Assembly (NCBI GenBank): GCA_944320495.1
Contig: CALUHR010000005.1
Location: forward strand, 62,001 to 126,000
Origin: Candidatus Methanomethylophilaceae archaeon
GTDB taxonomy: Archaea > Thermoplasmatota > Thermoplasmata > Methanomassiliicoccales > Methanomethylophilaceae
Direction of reading: 5' to 3'
DNA: 64,000 bases
Within the stretch, counting starts at the first letter, position 1. Each line of letters starts with the position of its first letter. Both the position numbers and the translations under genes were made by a program. Shown one piece after another: positions 16,526 to 24,643 of the stretch. The notes beneath the pieces are model-generated. The model worked only from the letters and a program-made list of their open reading frames with translations. It made no database searches and was not told the origin of the DNA.

Positions 16526-17784
16526 GTGTTCCTCACCCCGTGGAGGATCTCGTCGAGGATGTACATGGCACCCCGGAGGCCGTAGACCGGCCTGGGGATG
16601 ATGTCGTCGATGCCCATCGACGAGTACCCGATCGGGATGCCGGCGCGGCATTCGCCCGCGACCTTCATCGTCAGGGCGGTGATCCCCTCGCATAGAACGA
16701 CGCCGGACGGCACGGGCTCCCTGCCCCACGCCTCCGGGAATCCGATCCTCCCTAGGAACGACCCCAGCTCCTCCGATTCGGTCTCGTCGGCGCCGTCGTC
16801 GACTGCTACCGCGGCGGGAGCCATCGCCAGATAGCCGTACAGCCACTCGGTCAGCGGTCTGATCACGGACGCCGTCCCGGCAGCCGAGAATGTGAGCCCG
16901 CGTATGCGGAGGGCGTTGTAGCGCATGCCGATGAACCTGCGGCGGACCTCCCGCCTGCAGGCATCCACCCTGGCGAGGGCCTTCGACGGGTCCCTGCCGG
17001 TCGCCTCCGCGACCGCCCTGACCCACGCCTCCGTCGCATCGAAGCCGACGGGCGCCCCCTTCGGGGAGCGGATGCTCGACACGCCGCGGGATTCGTACCA
17101 CTCCGTCAGCCCGTAGCACATCTCCGGGCAGACGATGACGTTGAACTCGGAGTCGACGGAGCGGACCATCCCCTCTACTGAGGAGCCTGCGCCGGGGCAG
17201 CAGGCGACCTCCAGACCCATGTCCCCCAGAAGGGAGACCAGCTCGTCCCTGGCGGCCATCCAGTCCTTGTCCATCAGCGACATGCCGAGGAGGTTCACAG
17301 TCCCCTCGCGGACGTCCCTCCTCTCCGGGTCCAGGAATTCCATCACATGTGCCAGCGTGCGCCCGCAGGCCCACGTTGCGGGGACCGAGGCCATGGACTC
17401 GGGGATGTGCATGGCCACGTCCTCCAGCCCGTTCTCCCTGATGGCGCGCCAGTGGTCGTCACCGATAAGGCTGGCGCCGGGCGAGTCTATCACCACCGCG
17501 AGCGCCGGATGCCTGAGCGACACCTCGCCGAGGCCCTCCGCGGACTTGTAGTAGGCGCCGTTGATGAAGTCGTACTCGTCGAGATAGGACGACGGCACCC
17601 TAGGATACCCGTAGTAGTACGGCGCAGAGAAGGACTCCTCGCCGTCCCTCGGAAGCACCGCCGAGGACACCACGGTGTGGCGTATCCTGCAGCCTCCCGG
17701 CCCGTGCAGGAACACCGCCGCATCGGATATCCCTTCGACAGCCATGATCGAACCCGTGAGCCCGTCGGGCAGCTGCCTCATCAT
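16522..17784 (-). CDS. NifK/BchB-like subunit, copy 1
   Basis: The 420-aa protein has the nitrogenase component-1 fold pattern: LHGPGGC near residues 26-32, [14 protein letters not shown] near 115, VNLLGMSLMDKDW near 185 and the C-terminal PIGYSSMGIDD and YGLRGAMYILDEI segments. Only Cys32 matches a metal-cluster cysteine of NifK; the position equivalent to the first P-cluster cysteine is not Cys. That fits a subunit that gives one ligand to a single [4Fe-4S] cluster, as in BchYZ-type enzymes. The ATG at 17784 overlaps the upstream stop and has GGAGG six bases before it. No known group is matched confidently. Confidence 0.82.
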   Translation of the reverse strand: MMRQLPDGLTGSIMAVEGISDAAVFLHGPGGCRIRHTVVSSAVLPRDGEESFSAPYYYGYPRVPSSYLDEYDFINGAYYKSAEGLGEVSLRHPALAVVIDSPGASLIGDDHWRAIRENGLEDVAMHIPESMASVPATWACGRTLAHVMEFLDPERRDVREGTVNLLGMSLMDKDWMAARDELVSLLGDMGLEVACCPGAGSSVEGMVRSVDSEFNVIVCPEMCYGLTEWYESRGVSSIRSPKGAPVGFDATEAWVRAVAEATGRDPSKALARVDACRREVRRRFIGMRYNALRIRGLTFSAAGTASVIRPLTEWLYGYLAMAPAAVAVDDGADETESEELGSFLGRIGFPEAWGREPVPSGVVLCEGITALTMKVAGECRAGIPIGYSSMGIDDIIPRPVYGLRGAMYILDEILHGVRNT

Positions 17785-19910
17785 GGCATCCTCCATCCCT
17801 CGACCGCCGGGAGGCGGGAGGTGTTCTCCAGATACCGGATGTAGTCGAACACGGGGCGGTAGCCCACGCCCATCCTGCTGAGCTTGGCGAACGTGGTGCC
17901 CTCCGGAACGGGTCTGGCTATGTCTCCGATGAGGTAGTCTGGCCTCATATCGTGAAGATCCCTCGCGAGGTCCTCCTCCGTGTAGTCCTCTGTGACCTTG
18001 TACCTCGAATCCGCCCTGCCTCCGGCCTTGCGGGGGCTCGGCGCGACCCCGACCCTGAGGATGTCGACGCCCAGATTGTCCAGAGCGTCTATGAGCCAGT
18101 CGGGGTTGGAGCCGATCTTCCAGGCCACGATGACGCGCTTCCCCTCCATCTTCGGGCGGTGCGATTCCAGGAACGCTTCGTACTCCGCTCTGGCACGTTC
18201 GGTTTCTTTCAAGGCCATCTCCTCCCTGCCGGTCCGGCGCCCCATCTCGGACACCCAGTCCAGGTACCCGCGCATGCCCATGGGCATCGGCGCCGGGAAC
18301 GGCTCCCTGCCAGTCCTCTCCGTTATTAGCGACATCGTGCGCCTCGCGGCCCGGGTGTCGCTCATCAGCATGTCGAACTCCGCGCGGCACACCTCCTCAG
18401 GGGGAGCCGGCGAGCCGTCGTCGATGAACCTGCAGTTCACCTTCAATCCGAAGGATGCCAGCATCCTGTCCAGCTCCCGGCGGTGGTCGGGGGACTGTAT
18501 GTCGAAGAACGAGTTGGAAACCAGGTTCACCAGGCCCCTCTCCGGCTCCAGCGAAGGGTCGATGCGGTCCGCGATGGCCTCGGCGGCCATCTCGAAGCCG
18601 TCGTTGTACTCGCCGGCGATGTCTCCGTCCGCAGATACGAGATCTATGCGAACGTCGGGATGTGCCAGACGCGCCGATTGGACGACGGACTGGCAGTCGT
18701 CGCCGATGATCCCGGGCATGCAGGTGGTGACCACGGCCACCTTGCGGTAGCCCTCGGATATCGCGTTCTCCAGGGACCATCTCAGGAACCCGTCGCCGCC
18801 GAATATGGCGGCGGAGTCGTCCATCATCGACGAGCGTATGTCGCAGGTCGGGGGACGGGAGTACAGACCCTGCTCGTAGAGTCCGAGCACGGCCTTGGCG
18901 CGGGTGGTGGCCATGAGGTACGAGCAGGACATGGGGCCGTGGACCACCACGGCCGTGTCACCGAGCCTGGAGAAAGCGGCCACGGCGCCGTAGGCGGCGC
19001 AGGAGCTCATGACCCTGGCATCCTTGATCGATGATCTGCGGCAGGCGCCGCATCCGGTTCGTTGGGGCAGATTACCCGATGAAGGGCGTATCTCCCTGCC
19101 GGCCGCCAGGTCGGAGAGCTGGTCGTCGTCCAGGGGGTGCGGGAAGGACATCACATCCTCGCCGTCGGATGCGACGGCGATGCGGTCCGCAATCCCGCGG
19201 ACCTGGTCCGCTATCGCGCTGTCCGGGTAGAGTTCCATGACCGTGTGGCCCTTCGATTCGGCGTCGGCAAAGAGGCGATCCCTCGGAATGACGGCGATGA
19301 CCTCGGTGCCGGTGGCGCGGGCGAACCTCTCCACGGTCTCCCTCTCCCCCTCCACCCCGCGGCAGTTGAGCACGATGCCCAGCAGTCTGGGCCTCCCGTT
19401 GTCGAAGTTCAGCAGGCCGCGCATGATGTTGTTGGCCGCGTACATCGCCATGAACTCACCGGATGTCACCAGTATGACGGCGTCAGCGTACTCGTTCCTC
19501 AGCGGGACGGCGAACCCTCCGCACACGACGTCCCCGAGGACGTCGTAGATCCTAACGTCCGTGTCGACGGAGTCGGCGCCGAGCCTCTTCAGAGTGTCGA
19601 AGGTTGTGAGGATCCCACGGCCGGCGCATCCTATGCCCGGCTCGGGGCCGCCGGCCTCGGTGCAGAGCACCCCAGCGGTGCCCTCCTCGATCACATCCTC
19701 GAGCCTCCTCCGGCCGATCGGCGTGTCCCTCACGTAGTCGAGGACGGTGCGCTGGGCCCTCCCTCCCAGGAGGAGGCGGGTGGAGTCGTGCTTCGGGTCG
19801 CAGCCGACCTGCATGACCCTCATACCCCTCTCCGCCAGGGCCACGGAGATGTTGGCGGACATCGTCGACTTCCCGATGCCGCCCTTGCCGTACACCGCCA
19901 CTTGGAACAT
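17781..19910 (-). CDS. NifH-NifD-like fusion protein, copy 1
   Basis: This 709-aa protein joins two nitrogenase-type subunits. Residues 1-265 are NifH/BchL-like: P-loop GKGGIGKST (8-16), cluster cysteines Cys95 (GIGCAGRG) and Cys130 (VLGDVVCGG). Residues about 285-709 are NifD/BchN-like, with Cys304, Cys329 (HGPMSC) and Cys397 (TTCMPGIIGDD) where NifD binds its interface cluster. The known methanogen enzyme CfbCD has separate, shorter subunits and no K, so this is a different system. I chose the ATG at 19910, inside a degenerate TTGGAT palindrome; the frame stays open 17 codons further. It is followed by the K-like gene with a four-base overlap. Confidence 0.9.
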   Translation of the reverse strand: MFQVAVYGKGGIGKSTMSANISVALAERGMRVMQVGCDPKHDSTRLLLGGRAQRTVLDYVRDTPIGRRRLEDVIEEGTAGVLCTEAGGPEPGIGCAGRGILTTFDTLKRLGADSVDTDVRIYDVLGDVVCGGFAVPLRNEYADAVILVTSGEFMAMYAANNIMRGLLNFDNGRPRLLGIVLNCRGVEGERETVERFARATGTEVIAVIPRDRLFADAESKGHTVMELYPDSAIADQVRGIADRIAVASDGEDVMSFPHPLDDDQLSDLAAGREIRPSSGNLPQRTGCGACRRSSIKDARVMSSCAAYGAVAAFSRLGDTAVVVHGPMSCSYLMATTRAKAVLGLYEQGLYSRPPTCDIRSSMMDDSAAIFGGDGFLRWSLENAISEGYRKVAVVTTCMPGIIGDDCQSVVQSARLAHPDVRIDLVSADGDIAGEYNDGFEMAAEAIADRIDPSLEPERGLVNLVSNSFFDIQSPDHRRELDRMLASFGLKVNCRFIDDGSPAPPEEVCRAEFDMLMSDTRAARRTMSLITERTGREPFPAPMPMGMRGYLDWVSEMGRRTGREEMALKETERARAEYEAFLESHRPKMEGKRVIVAWKIGSNPDWLIDALDNLGVDILRVGVAPSPRKAGGRADSRYKVTEDYTEEDLARDLHDMRPDYLIGDIARPVPEGTTFAKLSRMGVGYRPVFDYIRYLENTSRLPAVEGWRMP

Positions 19911-19918
19911 ACATCCAG
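19902..19918. promoter_or_regulatory. TTGGAT palindrome, site 6 (NifHD-like 1)
   Basis: TTGGAACATACATCCAG overlaps the proposed start codon (19908-19910) of the fusion gene. It is the most degenerate of the eight sites. It lies between this gene and the divergent 238-aa gene, so it may serve both. Confidence 0.55.
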
Positions 19919-20016
19919 GAATAACGGACGGGATGATAACATGTTCGACGGACCGTGCCACCCTTCATGTACGTCCTCGGGATTCCCCTCGCAACATCAC
20001 GGAGAATGTGAGGGAC

Positions 20017-20733
20017 ATGGGAATCAACATCGGCATCATGGAGATGGAGGCGCCCAGCGCGCCGTGCAGGGCGCTCCGCTCGGAGACCGTCAGGGTGCAC
20101 ATGGCGGACGTGTCCGGATTCGAGGACGCGGCGGTCTACGACGAGTTCGTGCCGTACGAGAAGGCGAGGGCGGCGCTCCCGGACTGGGAGGCGTTCGTGA
20201 AGAGGAACAGGCTCAACGAGGACGCCGATGCCGTCTATCTGGAGAAGATCAAGAAGGAGGACGACCTGGAGATGCTCCGCCCCCTCGCCGAGAGGAGATG
20301 CACCGGATGGGTCGTCATGGAGAGGGTTCCGGAGGACCGCAGGGAGGAGGCGAGACAGCGCGCCGACGATGCGGTGACCGGATGGGACTGCCTGGACTTC
20401 GACGAGATGAATGCGATGTGCGGGTCCTGCCCCCTGTCCTGGGACAAGGGCCGCGGCTGCATCGGGGCCTTCGGCCCGGACAACAGCCTGCTGCCGGAGA
20501 TCGCCGGCAGGCACGGATGCCCTATCGTCGCTTCGGTGCCCCAGGCTGTGGCCGAGGGCAAGAGATTCACGTCGGGGGACGCGGACGAGCTTCTGCGCGA
20601 GGTCGCGGTGCTGAGGGAGGCGCTGCCCGTCGAGGGGAAGATGATGGTCCGCCGCTATTCCGGGCCGGTGGACAGGATGGAGGCCGTGGCGAAGATCTCG
20701 AAATCGGAGGGCTGCGGCTTCTATTTCTTCTGA
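20017..20733 (+). CDS. Cys-motif protein divergent from nitrogenase-like operon 1
   Basis: I do not recognise this 238-aa protein. Near residue 133 it has CGSCPLSWDKGRGC (a CxxC plus a third Cys nine residues on), followed by an unusual conserved-looking GAFGPDNSLLPEIAGRHGCP stretch, which could bind an iron-sulfur cluster or metal. No signal peptide or membrane segment is present. The ATG at 20017 follows a GTGAGG sequence. It is divergent from the NifHD-like fusion with only about 100 bp between starts, sharing the region with operator site 6, which suggests a linked function. Confidence 0.75.
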   Translation: MGINIGIMEMEAPSAPCRALRSETVRVHMADVSGFEDAAVYDEFVPYEKARAALPDWEAFVKRNRLNEDADAVYLEKIKKEDDLEMLRPLAERRCTGWVVMERVPEDRREEARQRADDAVTGWDCLDFDEMNAMCGSCPLSWDKGRGCIGAFGPDNSLLPEIAGRHGCPIVASVPQAVAEGKRFTSGDADELLREVAVLREALPVEGKMMVRRYSGPVDRMEAVAKISKSEGCGFYFF

Positions 20734-20778
20734 ACCTTCTTACTCAGGGGGCCTCCAGGCTCCCGTCTATCATTGACC

Positions 20779-20799
20779 GACGGGCAACCGATGCCCGTC
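20779..20799 (+). terminator. Hairpin after 238-aa gene
   Basis: GACGGGC (20779-20785) and GCCCGTC (20793-20799) form a perfect 7-bp stem. No clear T-run follows. Confidence 0.4.
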
Positions 20800-20881
20800 C
20801 GTCCAATCCCTGACCCGCGTGGTCAACCGATTGCCGTCGGGGTTGCGAAGCGGTATATCCCGTCCAGCTTTCTCGAGGCCC

Positions 20882-20977
20882 ATGACCTGTCCCTTCTGCC
20901 ACTGCGAGGTTTCGGATCTATGCCCCTTCTCCATCTGCCCCACCTGCGGGCAGCCGATAGAGGACAGGCAGGCATGA
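20882..20977 (+). CDS. 31-aa zinc-binding microprotein
   Basis: A short open frame reads MTCPFCHCEVSDLCPF and continues to CPTCGQPIEDRQA. It has two CxxC-type pairs (CPFC and CPTC) with extra cysteines between, the pattern of a small zinc ribbon. GAGG lies 3 nt before the ATG and a TATA-like GGTATATCC about 25 nt before that, so it could be expressed. Function unknown; similar microproteins act as protein adaptors or nucleic-acid binders. It may instead be a fortuitous frame. Confidence 0.5.
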   Translation: MTCPFCHCEVSDLCPFSICPTCGQPIEDRQA

Positions 20978-21097
20978 TTGTCTCGGTATTTGGGGCAATG
21001 TTCTCCTTATCCCTGGTCGGTCCTCCATAGATTCACACCATGTGAAGTTAAGACCATTGATGGCATTCATACTTGCAAGTGCAACGAGATTGCACGC

Positions 21098-21108
21098 GGG
21101 GGGGGGGG
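21098..21108 (+). repeat. G11 homopolymer tract in adhesin leader
   Basis: Eleven consecutive G residues lie 48 nt upstream of the 861-aa adhesin's ATG. The second adhesin (43.9 kb) has a G11 tract at the matching place. Such tracts change length by slipped-strand mispairing in known phase-variable genes. Confidence 0.9.
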
Positions 21109-21126
21109 CCGCCCGTTATTGGTCGT

Positions 21127-21150
21127 CCCTCCCGTCTTCCGTACGGAGGG
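21127..21150 (+). promoter_or_regulatory. Shine-Dalgarno-masking hairpin
   Basis: CCCTCC (21127-21132) can pair with GGAGGG (21145-21150), the ribosome site of the adhesin. The segment CTCCCGTCTTCCGT, then any base, then CGGAGGGAAA is shared with the leader of the second adhesin. It could hold translation off until the hairpin opens (inference). Confidence 0.5.
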
Positions 21151-21155
21151 AAATC

Positions 21156-23741
21156 ATGAACAATCTGACCAAGATGGCTGCAGTCATTGCTGTCATCGTC
21201 GCCGTATTCGGATGCACGGCCATAGCATCTGACAACTCAGAAGCCGCATCTACGATCTATGTCGATACGAATGCGACTGATGATCAGACGACGAATACAT
21301 ACTCCACCCTAGCAGGTGCGATTGCAGCAGCAACAGATGGCGATATAATCACGCTGAAAAGCGACATTACGAACTGTCCCAAGATAGAGCTTGACAACGG
21401 AAAAGAATTCACCATAGACCTGAACAGTTTTGATATAACGTTCGCCCAAAATGCCTACTTCCATGTGGTGAACGCATCCCTGGTAATCACCGGAAACGGT
21501 ACAGTGAAGGAGGGGTCCCCCTATTACGGCCCATTCCTCATCAACACTCCGATAGATGCCGTTAAAGGACAGGAATATGTCTCCCTTACCGTCGGTGAGA
21601 ACGTCACAGTCGAGGGTTGGGCCCCAATTTTTATCGATTTCAACGACGAATCTGTGGTGAAAAACGCCTACGGAGTAACCATCGACGTCTACGGCACGCT
21701 CAACAGCGTCAACGATTACACCGGAGCCGCCGGACATGGTATCTATCTGAACGGAACCATAACAGCCACCGACGACTATGCCACCATCAACGTACATGAG
21801 GGCGCCACCATCACATCCAATGGGAACGGCGCCTACATTGCAGGATACGCCGCCCTCAACGTGTACGGCGGAAACATCTCTGGAGACACGGGAATCGAAA
21901 TCCGCGCCGGCATCCTGAACATCAAAGGCGGCACCATCACCGCAACCGGAACCGAATTCAACTCCGCACCGAACGGTAACGGCTCCACTACCAGTGGAGT
22001 GGCCATCGTCGTCTCCCAGCACACCACGGACCTGCCCATCGATGTCAGCATCTCTGGCGGCTCCATGAGCGGGCTCTACGCCCTCTATCAGGCAACCACC
22101 GACGCTGGCAACAAACCCGAACTGATCAAGATCGACATCAAGGGCGGAAACTTCTCCACAACCGACACCACCGGCGAATACGGGTCCGTCTGGGCCGAGG
22201 ACTCCAGGAACTTCGTCTCCGGCGGCTCGTACAACACCGATCCCTCCGCCTATCTCGCCGATGAGCTCGTAGCCGTCCAATACGCCGATTCCGGCATGTT
22301 CCTGATCCAGAACCAAGATGCATTCTTCTCCGTGGACATCGTCTCCGATACGGAGAATCCGTTCATGGGCGAAGAGGTGAACCTCACGGCAGTGGTTACC
22401 GGCGCCCCCTCCGGCGCCGACCTGACATACAAGTGGTACGTGGACGAGAAGGCCGTCGAAGGCAATGGAAACACAATCACCGTGAACGCTGGTAGAGTAA
22501 CGTACAATGTGGAGGTATACGCCGACGGCGTGTACCTGGGCCAGACCTATGCGGAGCCGTTCACGTTCATGCTCAGGATCGACTACACCCTGGATGGGGC
22601 CCTCATCGATTCCCAGACGGTCCTCCAGGGCAGTCTACCGGAGCTCCCCGACCTTCCGGAGCTCCCGACCGGATACGAATACCAGGTGGATGGAATCCCC
22701 GTGATCGATTGGACGCCGTTCGAGCTGTATGAGGATTGGACGGTTCCTATAACCACGGGAATCGCCGATGTGTCCATCTCGGTCACGGCAGGGATCGATT
22801 CGGCAGGCAACCCCATGCTCACCGCGAGCGTCAGCGCGCCTGTGAACTACGTGGACGGCCTCTGCATATGGTCATTGGATAATGAGGAAGTCGAAGCCAC
22901 GGGATGGACCATGCCCCTGACTGTTTCCGGATGGTATTATGTGGCTGCTTACGTCGAAGACGCCGACGGACATTTCGGATTCGACTACATGGCATTCTAT
23001 TTCGAGGTTCCCGATGACGGGGAGACGGACATAAGCGGTTCCGGAGGGGTCGTGAACACCTCCACGGCGACCAACACGGCTATAATCACGACTGGAACCG
23101 GAGCCAATGATGCCACTCTGAACCTGGCCTACACCGATGAGAACGACAACAAGGTCGCGGACATCGCCATAACAGGAAACGTGGGGCAGGGGGTCGCGGC
23201 GGTCACCGTCAATCCCATGGGAAGCAACACGGCTAAAAATGCCGTCTCCAACGTCGTCTCCGAGGAGCAGGCGTCCAAGGCGGTCGGAGTGGATGTCAAG
23301 GTCAGCAACGTCACTGACTACCGCATGACCATCAAGGTCCCGATGACCCTCGACGAGGGACAGTACGCCGGCTCCGCCGTGGCCTACTTCATCGAGGAGG
23401 ACGGGTCTCTGACCCCGGTGGACTGCATCGTCAGGGGCACCGAGGTGTGGATCTACACCACCCACAACACCGAGTACGTCGCGGTGCCGACGTCCATCGT
23501 CTCCGCCCCTGTGGAGCAGGAGGAGCCGGTGTTCGAGGATGATGATTCTGGCTCAGACCTGCCTCCGTTCATCCCGTTCCCGCCGCAGGACGACGGGGAC
23601 CCGATCGAGGTCTACCCGAGCCAGGACGGCGGATCCTCCAGCGGCAGGGACGACACCATGAAGGTCGTCGCCGTCGCGGCGGCAGCCGTGATCGCCGCGA
23701 TCCTTGCGATCATCCTCGCGTCCACATACCGCAAGAACTGA
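21156..23741 (+). CDS. Surface adhesin-like protein, 861 aa
   Basis: An N-terminal signal segment (about residues 6-27, ending IASDNSEA) precedes a long beta-helix-like region rich in short Gly/Asn/Thr repeats such as GGNISGDTGIEIRAG, the pattern of right-handed beta-helix adhesins. Then come Ig-like segments (about 390-600) and a C-terminal stalk, LPPFIPFPPQDDGDP, with a membrane anchor ending STYRKN. The last 80 residues closely match those of the 1317-aa protein at 43.9-47.8 kb. I chose the ATG at 21156, preceded by GGAGGG; an upstream GTG frame at 21042 passes through the G11 tract. Likely a cell-surface attachment protein; ligand unknown. Confidence 0.82.
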   Translation: MNNLTKMAAVIAVIVAVFGCTAIASDNSEAASTIYVDTNATDDQTTNTYSTLAGAIAAATDGDIITLKSDITNCPKIELDNGKEFTIDLNSFDITFAQNAYFHVVNASLVITGNGTVKEGSPYYGPFLINTPIDAVKGQEYVSLTVGENVTVEGWAPIFIDFNDESVVKNAYGVTIDVYGTLNSVNDYTGAAGHGIYLNGTITATDDYATINVHEGATITSNGNGAYIAGYAALNVYGGNISGDTGIEIRAGILNIKGGTITATGTEFNSAPNGNGSTTSGVAIVVSQHTTDLPIDVSISGGSMSGLYALYQATTDAGNKPELIKIDIKGGNFSTTDTTGEYGSVWAEDSRNFVSGGSYNTDPSAYLADELVAVQYADSGMFLIQNQDAFFSVDIVSDTENPFMGEEVNLTAVVTGAPSGADLTYKWYVDEKAVEGNGNTITVNAGRVTYNVEVYADGVYLGQTYAEPFTFMLRIDYTLDGALIDSQTVLQGSLPELPDLPELPTGYEYQVDGIPVIDWTPFELYEDWTVPITTGIADVSISVTAGIDSAGNPMLTASVSAPVNYVDGLCIWSLDNEEVEATGWTMPLTVSGWYYVAAYVEDADGHFGFDYMAFYFEVPDDGETDISGSGGVVNTSTATNTAIITTGTGANDATLNLAYTDENDNKVADIAITGNVGQGVAAVTVNPMGSNTAKNAVSNVVSEEQASKAVGVDVKVSNVTDYRMTIKVPMTLDEGQYAGSAVAYFIEEDGSLTPVDCIVRGTEVWIYTTHNTEYVAVPTSIVSAPVEQEEPVFEDDDSGSDLPPFIPFPPQDDGDPIEVYPSQDGGSSSGRDDTMKVVAVAAAAVIAAILAIILASTYRKN

Positions 23742-24138
23742 TTGAAACGAGGTCCTTCGACCTCCCCTTACCGCCCTCTCACGGGGGCGGATACCTCGCC
23801 CCGATGAATCCGGGTTCACCCCTTTGACGGACTTCCTCCCGCAGGGGGTGATGCGCATCCCGATGTCGTCATCGTAATCCGTCATGCCCATATTGGTCAG
23901 AAAGCGGACGCCCTCCACGGGCTCCGGTTCCCCGCGATATCTAAGAGATCCCTCCCCTCGTAGGGGAGGATCGTCATCTGGAAGGCGGCCGGACTGCGGG
24001 ATTCTGCCAGTCCACTCCGCTTCGATTCCCGGGAGATGCCATGTCCTCTCGCCTCGGGTTCGACGTCCATATTCATGGAGCCGTCGTGTATGCGATGACG
24101 ATTTCAAATAGCCCATCGGCCATCCGCCATCGATATCC
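23742..24138. other. Intergenic stretch with hairpins, no clear gene
   Basis: About 400 bp with no convincing coding frame. CCGCCC (23771-23776) and GGGCGG (23785-23790) form a likely terminator for the adhesin. A second strong hairpin of about 8 bp (CCTCCCCT with AGGGGAGG) lies near 23950-23970. Short conserved-looking patches on the minus strand could be the remains of a gene or a small RNA, but I could not assign them. Confidence 0.4.
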
Positions 24139-24570
24139 GTGCACCACGACCCCTCCGATCTCCTCGCCGCCGTATCCGAGGCCTGCGGACGCACGCCGGA
24201 CATCTCCTCGATGGAGGGCCGCCTGACCCTGCAGAGGGGATGCTACATCCTCAACTCCAGGGGATGCGGGCCGTTCTACGACTACGACGTCTACATCCGC
24301 GGGCCCTACTCGAGGGAGCTGGCCGACGACATATGGGGGCTGGGGGCAGTCCCCTCCGGGGGCACGGGGCTTCCGGAGGCGGAGGTCTCCGTGCTCATGG
24401 GGCTGTTCCGCAGGGGGCCGTCGTACGTGGAGGCGTATGCGACGACGCTCCTGCTGGTCCGGATGAACCCGGGGGTCGCGAGGCATAAGATCGCGGAGAG
24501 GGCGACGGAGCTGAAGCCTGATCTGGAAAGGGAGGTCCGGGAGGCTTTCGACGAGATTCTGGAACAGTGA
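24139..24570 (+). CDS. YwgA-like protein of unknown function
   Basis: The 143-aa protein contains [14 protein letters not shown] then [18 protein letters not shown], which resembles the QKxxYxL...GPYSxEL pattern of the YwgA and Panacea-related proteins; the resemblance is partial. It begins with a GTG at 24139, and an ATG at 24211 is a shorter alternative. It lies between the adhesin and nitrogenase-like operon 2, on the same strand, but operator site 7 downstream suggests the operon starts afresh after it. No function can be proposed with confidence. Confidence 0.6.
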   Translation: MHHDPSDLLAAVSEACGRTPDISSMEGRLTLQRGCYILNSRGCGPFYDYDVYIRGPYSRELADDIWGLGAVPSGGTGLPEAEVSVLMGLFRRGPSYVEAYATTLLLVRMNPGVARHKIAERATELKPDLEREVREAFDEILEQ

Positions 24571-24613
24571 ATCCCTGTGGATTTTCGCAACGGTTCTAAT
24601 CGCCACCCAGATA

Positions 24614-24630
24614 TTGGATTATACATCCAA
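24614..24630. promoter_or_regulatory. TTGGAT palindrome, site 7 (NifHD-like 2)
   Basis: TTGGATTATACATCCAA, a near-perfect 17-bp palindrome, starts 30 nt before the ATG of the second fusion gene. Site 8 carries the identical 17 bases in inverse orientation. Confidence 0.75.
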
Positions 24631-24643
24631 TAGGTGTTCTCCC

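Noticed and set aside
24614..24643. Translation starting inside the palindromes (TTG or ATG codons in the operator sequence giving short N-terminal leaders)
   Set aside because: At three sites the operator is in frame with the gene, but at the 140-aa gene the frame hits a stop, so the conservation is of DNA, not of peptide.
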